NCBI GenBank assembly: GCA_945883845.1
Contig: CAMCYI010000012.1
Coordinates: forward strand, 1 to 64,000
Source of the DNA: Bacteriovorax stolpii
Lineage (GTDB): Bacteria > Bdellovibrionota > Bacteriovoracia > Bacteriovoracales > Bacteriovoracaceae
Length of the DNA stretch: 64,000 nt
Reading direction: 5' to 3'
The notes beneath the pieces were generated by a model. The model saw only the letters and a program-made list of their open reading frames with translations. It did no database searches and was not told the origin of the DNA. This document shows, in pieces, positions 1-7,112 of this stretch (its first letter is position 1; every line of letters starts with the position of its first letter). Both the position numbers and the translations under genes were made by a program.

Positions 1-911
1 GTAATTCTCAGGCAATCAAGAAGTGCCTCATTAATGACATCTCCCCTATTTCTTAATTTCAACATCTCAGATTTGTAGCCGGCCTTCGTTGAATTCATTA
101 AAAACAAAGCCTCTGTCGTTTTTAAAACGTCACAAAGTGGATGATAGTGGGTTCCCATCTTCTGCTTAGGAAACCCGCTTCCGTCCTGAGATTCATGATG
201 ATCCAGGATAAACAAATAGCAAGTTTGAGTTAATTCGATGGGCAACTTTTTTAGCAGGAAAAGCGAGTAATAAGAATGCTTGTAATAGATTTCATTCTTC
301 TCAAATATATCTTTCGCCTTATTCTGAGAAAGGCCTATATCTTTAAACAGCGCAGCTCCTAAAAAATCATACAGGAGGCCACGATCTTTGTAATCCATGT
401 GTCTGTAGCAGCAATATGAAAAACATAGCATGCGGGTGAGATTACTATCCCTTCGGAGGACTTTCTCTAAGCAGTCAGAAACCGTTGAAGCAAAGACACT
501 GATGTCTTGTGGGTCATGAGCAATCTCTGCCTGAATGATATTCGCCAAAGGAAGAAAATCATCGGCTTTAAAGGCATTGCCAAGCTCTGATAAATAATTC
601 CAATCTCTGTGATAGGAATCCTGGTATTTTTCCTTGCGCAGATTGAATCTTTCTACATAAAGGAGTGTTTCCTTATTGAATTCTGTAATCTCTGATGCGA
701 GAGCGGAATCTTGAATAAATTGAATGTCCTCAATAAGAATCTGAAAATGTCCCGTTGATGCTGTAAGGATCTGTTCCAGTCGAGAAGGCCAGCTTTCACT
801 GTCGAGCATCTGTCGTTCTTGTGTAAGCTTATCGTAGAAATAAATACTCACGATTCCGTCAAAAAGTTTCTCGGCGCACTTCACTGGTAATTGATAAAAG
901 TTTAATTGCAT
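1..911 (-). CDS. Degenerate HD-GYP-type protein, 3' end beyond the window
   Basis: The reading frame is open from an ATG at 911 to the window edge, giving 303 residues without a stop. Near residues 238-248 it reads HHESQDGSGFP, which matches the HHExxDGxGYP signature of HD-GYP domains (cyclic-di-GMP phosphodiesterases), with GFP in place of GYP. The upstream position where an HD pair is expected reads ALFKDIGLS (K190-D191), so the first metal histidine appears replaced by lysine. The N-terminal 170 residues are not recognised. The start overlaps the preceding chemosensory gene by 10 bases, which suggests it is the last or a late gene of the che operon. It may be a phosphodiesterase output or, given the changed motif, an inactive sensor of the nucleotide. 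Family assignment is fairly secure; activity is doubtful. Confidence 0.75.
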   Translation of the reverse strand, partial: MQLNFYQLPVKCAEKLFDGIVSIYFYDKLTQERQMLDSESWPSRLEQILTASTGHFQILIEDIQFIQDSALASEITEFNKETLLYVERFNLRKEKYQDSYHRDWNYLSELGNAFKADDFLPLANIIQAEIAHDPQDISVFASTVSDCLEKVLRRDSNLTRMLCFSYCCYRHMDYKDRGLLYDFLGAALFKDIGLSQNKAKDIFEKNEIYYKHSYYSLFLLKKLPIELTQTCYLFILDHHESQDGSGFPKQKMGTHYHPLCDVLKTTEALFLMNSTKAGYKSEMLKLRNRGDVINEALLDCLRI

Positions 912-1942
912 AAGCACCTACTCAGATAGCACCAGAATTCCATCTCAATCATCTTTTCATGATTGATTTGACCAGCTATCACAAGTCCTATACCACCCAG
1001 GAATGAATCATCAAAAATAATCGGCATTATAAACAGATTCTCAAATTCATTTCGTCCTTCATTAACCCATGTCGGGCACCTGCTTTCTATGGAGTTAAAT
1101 TCCTTAAGGGATTCGGGAGTTTCCTCTTCCCATACGCCTTCTGAGTTTGCCGTAAATAATCTGGCCTGGTAAACTTTTAGCAGACACATCTTAAGATATC
1201 TTTTCCTGAAGTCACTATCACTTTTGCTCAGGAGGATTTCCATGTAAAAAGCAATGGGATCAAAAACACGAAGTGCCGGATAGAATGTAATCTCTGAAAA
1301 GGCAAGCGTGCCGGTCGAAACAGCCGACTCTTTTTTGAGTTCAATACCATCCGCAAGAGATTCTGAAAGTGGATCTAAAGAAGGATCTGTCGCTTCATCT
1401 GCTAAGTTTTCGGCAGGCTTAATGTCATCCCAAACTTGAGTTTCCTCCTGGGAGGAAGCATTCATGCCTTTATTATTTACAATTAATCGTTCAATTCTTT
1501 GTTCAGATACTGAGTCGATTTCATCTGGAAGAGTGGACCTAAAAGAAGAAGCGACATCGACTTTTGCTAAAACATCCTTGTAGAAGTGATTTATTTTAAC
1601 CATCAAGGTTTTAAGTCTTGTGAAATCTCCCAGGAATTCATTCAGCCCATCTTTCTCCATACGGGAGTGAACAAGCCCGCTGGGGGTTTGTTTCGAAATA
1701 AGAATATGATGATGACTCTTTTCCTTGGTGTACTTCTTACAAGCTTCGAGAAACATGGCCGTTTTTTTGATATCAGCGGAGAAAGTAATCGAGACATGTA
1801 TACTTTCAATAAGAGGCACATATTCAGAAAGCATATCGACTTCCAGAACAGAAAAGGACTCGTCTTTTTCAAGCTCCTTCTTAAGCTCATTTAAAATCGT
1901 ATTTAATGGGTAAATGAAGATTACATTCTTATCCAAATGCAT
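902..1942 (-). CDS. Hypothetical protein with receiver-like and GAF-like halves
   Basis: A 346-residue protein encoded between cheR and the HD-GYP-like gene. The first 120 residues look like alternating strands and helices of a pseudo-receiver (FIYPLNTIL start, then a hydrophobic strand with SIHVSITF), but there is no phosphoacceptor aspartate pattern. A Ser/Glu-rich linker of about 90 residues follows. The last 130 residues have the feel of a small GAF-like sensor (FENLFIMPIIF, GGIGLVI). I do not recognise the family. Its position in the che operon, 18 bases after cheR on the minus strand, suggests it passes a chemosensory signal to an output. A role as an adaptor is inference only. Confidence 0.65.
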   Translation of the reverse strand: MHLDKNVIFIYPLNTILNELKKELEKDESFSVLEVDMLSEYVPLIESIHVSITFSADIKKTAMFLEACKKYTKEKSHHHILISKQTPSGLVHSRMEKDGLNEFLGDFTRLKTLMVKINHFYKDVLAKVDVASSFRSTLPDEIDSVSEQRIERLIVNNKGMNASSQEETQVWDDIKPAENLADEATDPSLDPLSESLADGIELKKESAVSTGTLAFSEITFYPALRVFDPIAFYMEILLSKSDSDFRKRYLKMCLLKVYQARLFTANSEGVWEEETPESLKEFNSIESRCPTWVNEGRNEFENLFIMPIIFDDSFLGGIGLVIAGQINHEKMIEMEFWCYLSRCLCN

Positions 1943-1960
1943 TCCCTCTCCCTATGCTCG

Positions 1961-2785
1961 CTATGAAGCTTTTTTTCGATAAAACACAGCAGATCCATGA
2001 ACGATCTGGTCAAAATCCTGGGACAACCCGAAAAGACTCTCAGCTGCACCTAATACCAGAAAGCCTCCGGGATTAAGGTTATTCCAGATTTTTTTAATGA
2101 TTTTAGTCTTGTTCTCCACGCCTTGATAAATGAGAACATTGCGGCAAAAAACAATGTCAAAGGGTCCGATGTTTTTCCAATCGTGAAGTAAATTTAGTTT
2201 TTTAAAAGTCAGACCTTCCCTGAGGTTGCCTTTGACAACCCATTCATCCTGATCATTTTTGTCAAAGTATTGAACCATGAGACGTGCGGGCAGCCCGCGC
2301 TGAACCTCGAGCTGTGTGTACGAACCGGTCTCTGCACGCTTTAAAATGGTCTCTGAAACGTCCGAGGCCAATATGTGAAGTGGAGGTATGGCAGGATTTA
2401 ATTTTCTCGCCTGATCAATTTCCATGGCAATTGAATATACTTCCTGACCTGCACTTGATGCTGCTGACCATAAATCAATACTTCTCTTCTTATCCGACTT
2501 AATGAGTTCCGGAATGATCGCCTCACTTAGAGCTTTAAAGATAGCACCATCACGAAAAAAACTTGTTTCATTGTTGGTGGCAATATCTAACAGCAAGGTT
2601 CTGAGCTGTCCTACGATACCAGAACGAGCTGACCGGTGAAGCTCCGTAAGATCCGCAAACCCAAGTTGGGTCGCAATATTTTTCAACCTGTGCTCAAGTT
2701 GATAGTAATTTGCCTCAACGTAGATGATACCAAGCTCGGCTTCAATAAAATCTGCAAAAAACTTTAATACAGGAAGATTTTCCAT
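1961..2785 (-). CDS. cheR: Chemotaxis protein methyltransferase CheR
   Basis: This is an S-adenosylmethionine-dependent methyltransferase that methylates glutamates on the chemoreceptor. It shows the CheR N-terminal helical region with the NNETSFFRD motif, the SAM-binding motif I region (LWSAASSAGQE) and the later FCRNVLIY strand typical of CheR. I place the start at 2785, one base after the stop of the upstream receiver gene and five bases after a GGGG Shine-Dalgarno. An ATG at 2815 in the same frame would add 10 residues and overlap the upstream gene by 29 bases. With cheB and the MCP in the same operon it completes an adaptation module. Family identity is secure. Confidence 0.93.
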   Translation of the reverse strand: MENLPVLKFFADFIEAELGIIYVEANYYQLEHRLKNIATQLGFADLTELHRSARSGIVGQLRTLLLDIATNNETSFFRDGAIFKALSEAIIPELIKSDKKRSIDLWSAASSAGQEVYSIAMEIDQARKLNPAIPPLHILASDVSETILKRAETGSYTQLEVQRGLPARLMVQYFDKNDQDEWVVKGNLREGLTFKKLNLLHDWKNIGPFDIVFCRNVLIYQGVENKTKIIKKIWNNLNPGGFLVLGAAESLFGLSQDFDQIVHGSAVFYRKKAS

Positions 2786-2786
2786 G

Positions 2787-3167
2787 TTACCCCAGGATCG
2801 ATTTGATTTTTTCAATCACTATGTCCGCAGTGAAAGGCTTCATCATATATTCTGCGACCCCCGCCTCAATCATCTGGAGAATATCTGCTGGGTTGTTTTT
2901 TGAGGTCAGCATAAAGACTGGTGTCTTCAGGCCCATTAGTTTTAATTCGTTAAAAGTCGTAGGGCCATCTTTCACAGGCATTTCCCAGTCAAGAATGATC
3001 ACGTCAAATGCATGTAAATTTAATTTCAGTTTCTCAATTGCTTCCTGGCCATCGAAGGCATGTTCAATTGTTTCAGTCACTGGTACTAAACATTCTTGCA
3101 AGAAGGCATGGATAGACTTCGAATCATCTACACATAAAATTTTATACTTTTTAATACTGTCACTCAC
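2787..3167 (-). CDS. CheY-like single-domain response regulator
   Basis: A 126-residue stand-alone receiver. It carries the acidic pair D14-D15, the phosphoacceptor D60 in LDWEMP, the hydroxyl residue in MLTS near 88 and the conserved K110 in MMKPF, so it should accept phosphate from the CheA encoded upstream. There is no output domain. Its start overlaps the end of the HPt-like adaptor gene by eight bases, which suggests translational coupling. In the usual flagellar system this would bind the motor, but no flagellar gene is in the window and the soluble receptor suggests another output, such as type IV pili or cyclic-di-GMP. The target is therefore unknown. Confidence 0.92.
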   Translation of the reverse strand: MSDSIKKYKILCVDDSKSIHAFLQECLVPVTETIEHAFDGQEAIEKLKLNLHAFDVIILDWEMPVKDGPTTFNELKLMGLKTPVFMLTSKNNPADILQMIEAGVAEYMMKPFTADIVIEKIKSILG

Positions 3168-4056
3168 CCTTAAGTCCTAGTGTCACCTGACTAAATTGTT
3201 TTCTGTTAGCTTCCTCTGAGAAAAAGACCCGTTCATTTTTATTGGCAATGATGCTCACCCGCAAGCTCCAGGCCAGGTCAATTCCCTTCATGAGAATCTC
3301 CGTGTCCTTGAGAACTTGTTCTTTTGAACGTTCAGAAAAGCCAGGCTGAATGCGCGTGAGTCGCTCTTCTACGGCATTTAAAATTTCCGAGAGTTTATCC
3401 ACTGCCAGAAGTCCAAGGAGTCCATTAAGACTATGAATAATCATAAAGACATCTGAGAGTAGTTTTTTGCAAATGGCCACATCTCCACCAGCATTGTCTT
3501 TGATCAAAGAAAGGGCGATTCGAACCATCTTTTTCTTTTTTTCATCAAAGGTTTCATCCAGCTCCATCAAAATCCCTAGCTGAAAACTTTCAGCAAGATC
3601 TTCATCCAAGTAAGCAACGGTCACCGCTTCAGGTTCTTCTTCGGTCACAGGAGCGGAAACCACAATGGACTCAGCTGGTTTAATGATATTGACGGCGGAG
3701 ATCTGAGAGAGAAATTCATCCAGCATGTTGGTTAACTTTTTAAGATCAAGCAACCCTTTACTAACCAGGATATGGCCCAATGGCTTGCGGATCTCATCTA
3801 ATGAAACAAAAACTTTGTCTTGTACGTCTTGCGTCCATGCGCCGATTGCTTTGCAGGCCTGCATAAACTCAACCTGGTTTTCTTGTTGGAAACGGAAAGC
3901 TTCAAATATTTTATGTGGGGTTAAAATATTTTTTTGATGAATGATCTGACACAATGGCGGAGTATTAACGAGTTGTTCAATCAAGGCATCTACGAGGTTC
4001 TCTTCCGAGATGACTCCTTTCTCCACTAAAAACTCACCAAAATATTTGCTCGTCAT
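3160..4056 (-). CDS. HPt-like adaptor with two GspE-N-like repeats
   Basis: The 298-residue protein has two copies of a short helical motif resembling the N-terminal domain of GspE/PilB ATPases: FGEFLVEKGVISEENLVDAL near residue 6 and PLGHILVSKGLLDLKKLTNM near 92. After an acidic linker, residues 155-265 are helical and contain IIHSLNGLLGLL, which resembles the H-x-L-K-G motif of histidine phosphotransfer (HPt) domains, with H208 as the candidate phospho-histidine and asparagine at the usual lysine position. It overlaps cheB by four bases and the receiver gene by eight. A role as a phosphotransfer hub or an adaptor to a pilus ATPase is inference; neither half is a textbook match. Confidence 0.7.
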   Translation of the reverse strand: MTSKYFGEFLVEKGVISEENLVDALIEQLVNTPPLCQIIHQKNILTPHKIFEAFRFQQENQVEFMQACKAIGAWTQDVQDKVFVSLDEIRKPLGHILVSKGLLDLKKLTNMLDEFLSQISAVNIIKPAESIVVSAPVTEEEPEAVTVAYLDEDLAESFQLGILMELDETFDEKKKKMVRIALSLIKDNAGGDVAICKKLLSDVFMIIHSLNGLLGLLAVDKLSEILNAVEERLTRIQPGFSERSKEQVLKDTEILMKGIDLAWSLRVSIIANKNERVFFSEEANRKQFSQVTLGLKGE

Positions 4057-5108
4057 ACAATCACCATTCTTAAATAATTAGTAATCTCTTGTAAGTTCAT
4101 AATGTCATCGTAGTCATCATTGACGAACACAGCTCCAGGCATACCAAACACAACGCATGACTCTTTCTCCTGGATGATAATACCACCCCCGGAACCATGA
4201 ATTCGCTTAGAACCAACGGCACCGTCCTCTCCCATTCCGGTCAGAACGACGCCAAGGAGCTGGTCTTTATAAATCGCATCGGCCGACTCAAAGAGAAAAT
4301 CTGCGGCAGGGCGAACAGAGTTTCTCTGTGGACTTTCATCCAGCTTAATCACAAGCCCCTGCTGTTCTTTAACGACAGTCATATGAAAACCACCTGGTGC
4401 CAGATAAGCATGACCACTCATTACGAGTTGATTATGAGTGGCCTCATGAACCGTAATCCCCGACATCTCGCCAAGTCTCTTGGCGAGAATCTGAGTAAAC
4501 ACAGGAGGCATATGCTGGACGATAAAGATGGGCAGCCTGGGCATGCATTTCAAATTGAAAAAAATATTTTCAAGAGCGGTAGGCCCGCCGGTACTTGAAG
4601 CGATCACGACGGCCAGAGGACGAAATGATTTCAGATTCTTTTTCTTGGTCGCAACGGGGGCAGGGATGTCTTTCTGTGAAACGGGTGGATGTGCCAGTTT
4701 CCTCCCAGACTTCAAGAACTGTAACACTCTTGGAATCAAAGCTGCTTCAATCATCGATTGCGCTTTAGTGAAATCAAGATTGTCTGCACTTGGTTTCGCC
4801 ACCACATCATCCGCCCCTGCTGCCAGCGCTTCAAGGGCCTTTTCTGCACCGCTAATCGTCTGTGATGAGAAAACGATGATTTTAGTTGTAAGACCCAGTC
4901 GTTTCATTTCCCTAATCGTTTCCAGTCCATTGAGCTCCGGCATCTCCATATCAAGCGTGATCAAGTCCACACTCATTTGATGAAGTTTTTGAATGGCAAT
5001 TCGTCCATTGGCCGCAGATCCCACGACTTCCACATTCTCCACCCCGGAAAGCGAGGCGGAGATTTGAGAACGAAAAACGATGGAATCATCTACAACTAAA
5101 ACTTTCAT
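4053..5108 (-). CDS. cheB: Chemotaxis response regulator / protein-glutamate methylesterase CheB
   Basis: A 351-residue two-domain CheB. The N-terminal receiver has D7-D8, the phosphoacceptor D53 in TLDMEMP and K105 in AKP. The C-terminal methylesterase has all three catalytic positions: the serine in SSTGGP (residues 171-176), H199 in QHMPP and D295 in GMGEDG. It removes methyl groups (or amide groups) from receptor glutamates and is activated by CheA-dependent phosphorylation. The ATG overlaps the MCP stop codon by one base, so the two are probably translationally coupled. A normal-length, complete member of the family. Confidence 0.96.
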   Translation of the reverse strand: MKVLVVDDSIVFRSQISASLSGVENVEVVGSAANGRIAIQKLHQMSVDLITLDMEMPELNGLETIREMKRLGLTTKIIVFSSQTISGAEKALEALAAGADDVVAKPSADNLDFTKAQSMIEAALIPRVLQFLKSGRKLAHPPVSQKDIPAPVATKKKNLKSFRPLAVVIASSTGGPTALENIFFNLKCMPRLPIFIVQHMPPVFTQILAKRLGEMSGITVHEATHNQLVMSGHAYLAPGGFHMTVVKEQQGLVIKLDESPQRNSVRPAADFLFESADAIYKDQLLGVVLTGMGEDGAVGSKRIHGSGGGIIIQEKESCVVFGMPGAVFVNDDYDDIMNLQEITNYLRMVIV

Positions 5109-6649
5109 TAATTTTCCGCGTTTACAATTTTAACGAGACCTTTCAATCTCTCAGCCAGTTGAGTTAAAGATTTTGCCGCTTCAAGTGTCTGAGTTGCTCC
5201 CGCAGAACTTTGTTTGGCTGCACTTGAAACCGACTGAACAACTGAAGCAATTTCTTCCACACCTTTGTTCGATTCCTTCACTACCCGTGCGACTTCGTTG
5301 GCCGTTGCGGCCTGTTCTTCTACGGCAGCTGCAATGGCAACAGAGATAGAGTTCAGTTTCTCAATGACTGTACTGATTCCATTAATGGCAGTGACGGCAT
5401 CTTTACTATCGCCCTGGATGGCGTTAATACGGTTGGTAATATCATCGGTCGCCTTCGCCGTTTGCTTGGCGAGTTCTTTCACTTCGTTGGCCACAACTGC
5501 GAATCCTTTTCCTGCCTCACCTGCTCTCGCTGCCTCAATCGTCGCGTTGAGCGCGAGAAGATTGGTTTGCTGAGCAATGGAACTAATCACTTTAATGACG
5601 TTACCGATCTCTTCGGAACTGACACCAAGCTGAGTAATCGTTTTGTTCGTGTCAGTCGCACGCTTCATGGTGTCTTTAGAAATATTTGCTGCTTCAGAAG
5701 TATTGCGGGCAATTTCCTTAATAGAGGCCACCATTTCTTCGGTGTTCGTTGCAACTGTCTGAACACCCTTAGCGACTTCTTCCGTACTCGCCGCTGCAGA
5801 GACCGATTGCTGAGAGGTGACGTTGGCGTTCGAGTTCAACTGAGTTGCCGTTGCAGACAGTTCTTCTGCGGCGGCTGCAAGTTGACCTGCGGTTTCTTCC
5901 AATTCCTTGGCAAGTTTTAAGTTCGAGGTGATCAATGACCAGGTAACCATAGGTCCTAGGTACTTACCAAGAGAATCCAAAACCGGCGAAACAAGAAGAT
6001 CCAGTGTTTCAGGTCCAACATGAATTTTCGCCCTATGTGGAAGATTTCTCGGGTCACTAATAATCTTCATCTGATGTGAAGGATTTTTGTGAAAAATATC
6101 AATTCTCTTACCAACCAAATTATCTACTCTGTCTGGTAAAAACTTCTCAAGAGTCCTAAGTGTAGTCCTAGATGCCTCGTTCATATAAGTTAAGTTGCCT
6201 AGAGCATCAGCAAACATAGTATTGACTGGTGATAAATCAACCATCTGTTTCATTGTGGACATACTCTTAACTTCAGTAATATCCGCAGCAAATTTTACAA
6301 TTTTAAGCACTTTGCCATTTTCATCAAGAATAGGGTTGTATGAGGCGTTGATCCAGACGTCTTTACCAGTTTTAGAGATTCGTTTAAATTCTCCAGCTTC
6401 AAAATCGCCTCTATTAAGCTTCTCCCAAAATCGTGAATATTCTTGGCTATTAACATAAGAAGACTCACAAAACATGCGATGATGCTTGCCTTTTATATCC
6501 TTAAGTTCATATCCGAGAGTCTTGAGGAAGTTATCATTCGCTGTAATAACCGTACCATCAAGATTAAACTCGATGACGGCCTGAGACTTATAAATCGCGT
6601 TGACAGTCCCTTGTAGTTCAACATTATTTGCCTGTGTTTCATTACTCAT
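5108..6649 (-). CDS. Soluble PAS-containing methyl-accepting chemotaxis protein
   Basis: A cytoplasmic chemoreceptor with no transmembrane segment. Residues up to about 120 form a PAS domain of the Aer type ([16 protein letters not shown], then a PAC region [14 protein letters not shown]). A second PAS-like stretch follows to about 250, and the rest is the coiled-coil signalling domain with the conserved hairpin tip ([15 protein letters not shown]). The Ala/Thr/Glu-rich heptads offer methylation sites for CheR and CheB. I prefer the ATG at 6649, nine bases after a GGAG sequence. An ATG at 6688 would add 13 Lys/Asn-rich residues and overlap cheW by eight bases, but it has no Shine-Dalgarno. 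It probably senses an internal signal such as redox state; the ligand is not visible. Confidence 0.92.
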   Translation of the reverse strand: MSNETQANNVELQGTVNAIYKSQAVIEFNLDGTVITANDNFLKTLGYELKDIKGKHHRMFCESSYVNSQEYSRFWEKLNRGDFEAGEFKRISKTGKDVWINASYNPILDENGKVLKIVKFAADITEVKSMSTMKQMVDLSPVNTMFADALGNLTYMNEASRTTLRTLEKFLPDRVDNLVGKRIDIFHKNPSHQMKIISDPRNLPHRAKIHVGPETLDLLVSPVLDSLGKYLGPMVTWSLITSNLKLAKELEETAGQLAAAAEELSATATQLNSNANVTSQQSVSAAASTEEVAKGVQTVATNTEEMVASIKEIARNTSEAANISKDTMKRATDTNKTITQLGVSSEEIGNVIKVISSIAQQTNLLALNATIEAARAGEAGKGFAVVANEVKELAKQTAKATDDITNRINAIQGDSKDAVTAINGISTVIEKLNSISVAIAAAVEEQAATANEVARVVKESNKGVEEIASVVQSVSSAAKQSSAGATQTLEAAKSLTQLAERLKGLVKIVNAEN

Positions 6650-6680
6650 AATCATTTTCTCCGTTTGATTTTTGTTTTTT

Positions 6681-7112
6681 TTAGACATTTAAGAAATCTA
6701 TAATTTTTTGTATATCAATGACGCTTAATAAGTTATCGGGGAGCTTGTAGACTCCAGACATAAATTTCGAAACACCTAGAGAAACTGTCTCAGGTGTCGG
6801 ATCAAACAATACGTCATCGAGTTCCAGCACATCCCCTACTTCATCGACGACAAGAGAAAGAAGATATGCTTCACTCTTGCAGACCACATTAATTTTACCA
6901 CTCTCTTTATCCGACGAGCTTATTTCAAACAGCTCTCTCAACCCTACAGCAGTCGCTATCTGTCCTCTCAGATTAATAAGTCCTTTGATATGGAGGGGTG
7001 AAAGTGGAACTTCTGTTACGGCCATCGATTTTGTAATTTCCTGAACCACTCGAATGTTAACTCCATACAAGCGGTCATCAACCAGGAAAGTTGAAAACTG
7101 ATTCGTGCTCAT
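6681..7112 (-). CDS. cheW: Chemotaxis coupling protein CheW
   Basis: A 143-residue single CheW domain that bridges the chemoreceptor tip and CheA. It shows the usual N-terminal strand pattern ([18 protein letters not shown]), the central [16 protein letters not shown] segment with the near-invariant INLRG, and the C-terminal strand pattern ending in [11 protein letters not shown]. Its start overlaps the end of cheA by four bases (ATGA type), and it is followed directly by the receptor gene. Length and motifs are typical of the family. Confidence 0.94.
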   Translation of the reverse strand: MSTNQFSTFLVDDRLYGVNIRVVQEITKSMAVTEVPLSPLHIKGLINLRGQIATAVGLRELFEISSSDKESGKINVVCKSEAYLLSLVVDEVGDVLELDDVLFDPTPETVSLGVSKFMSGVYKLPDNLLSVIDIQKIIDFLNV

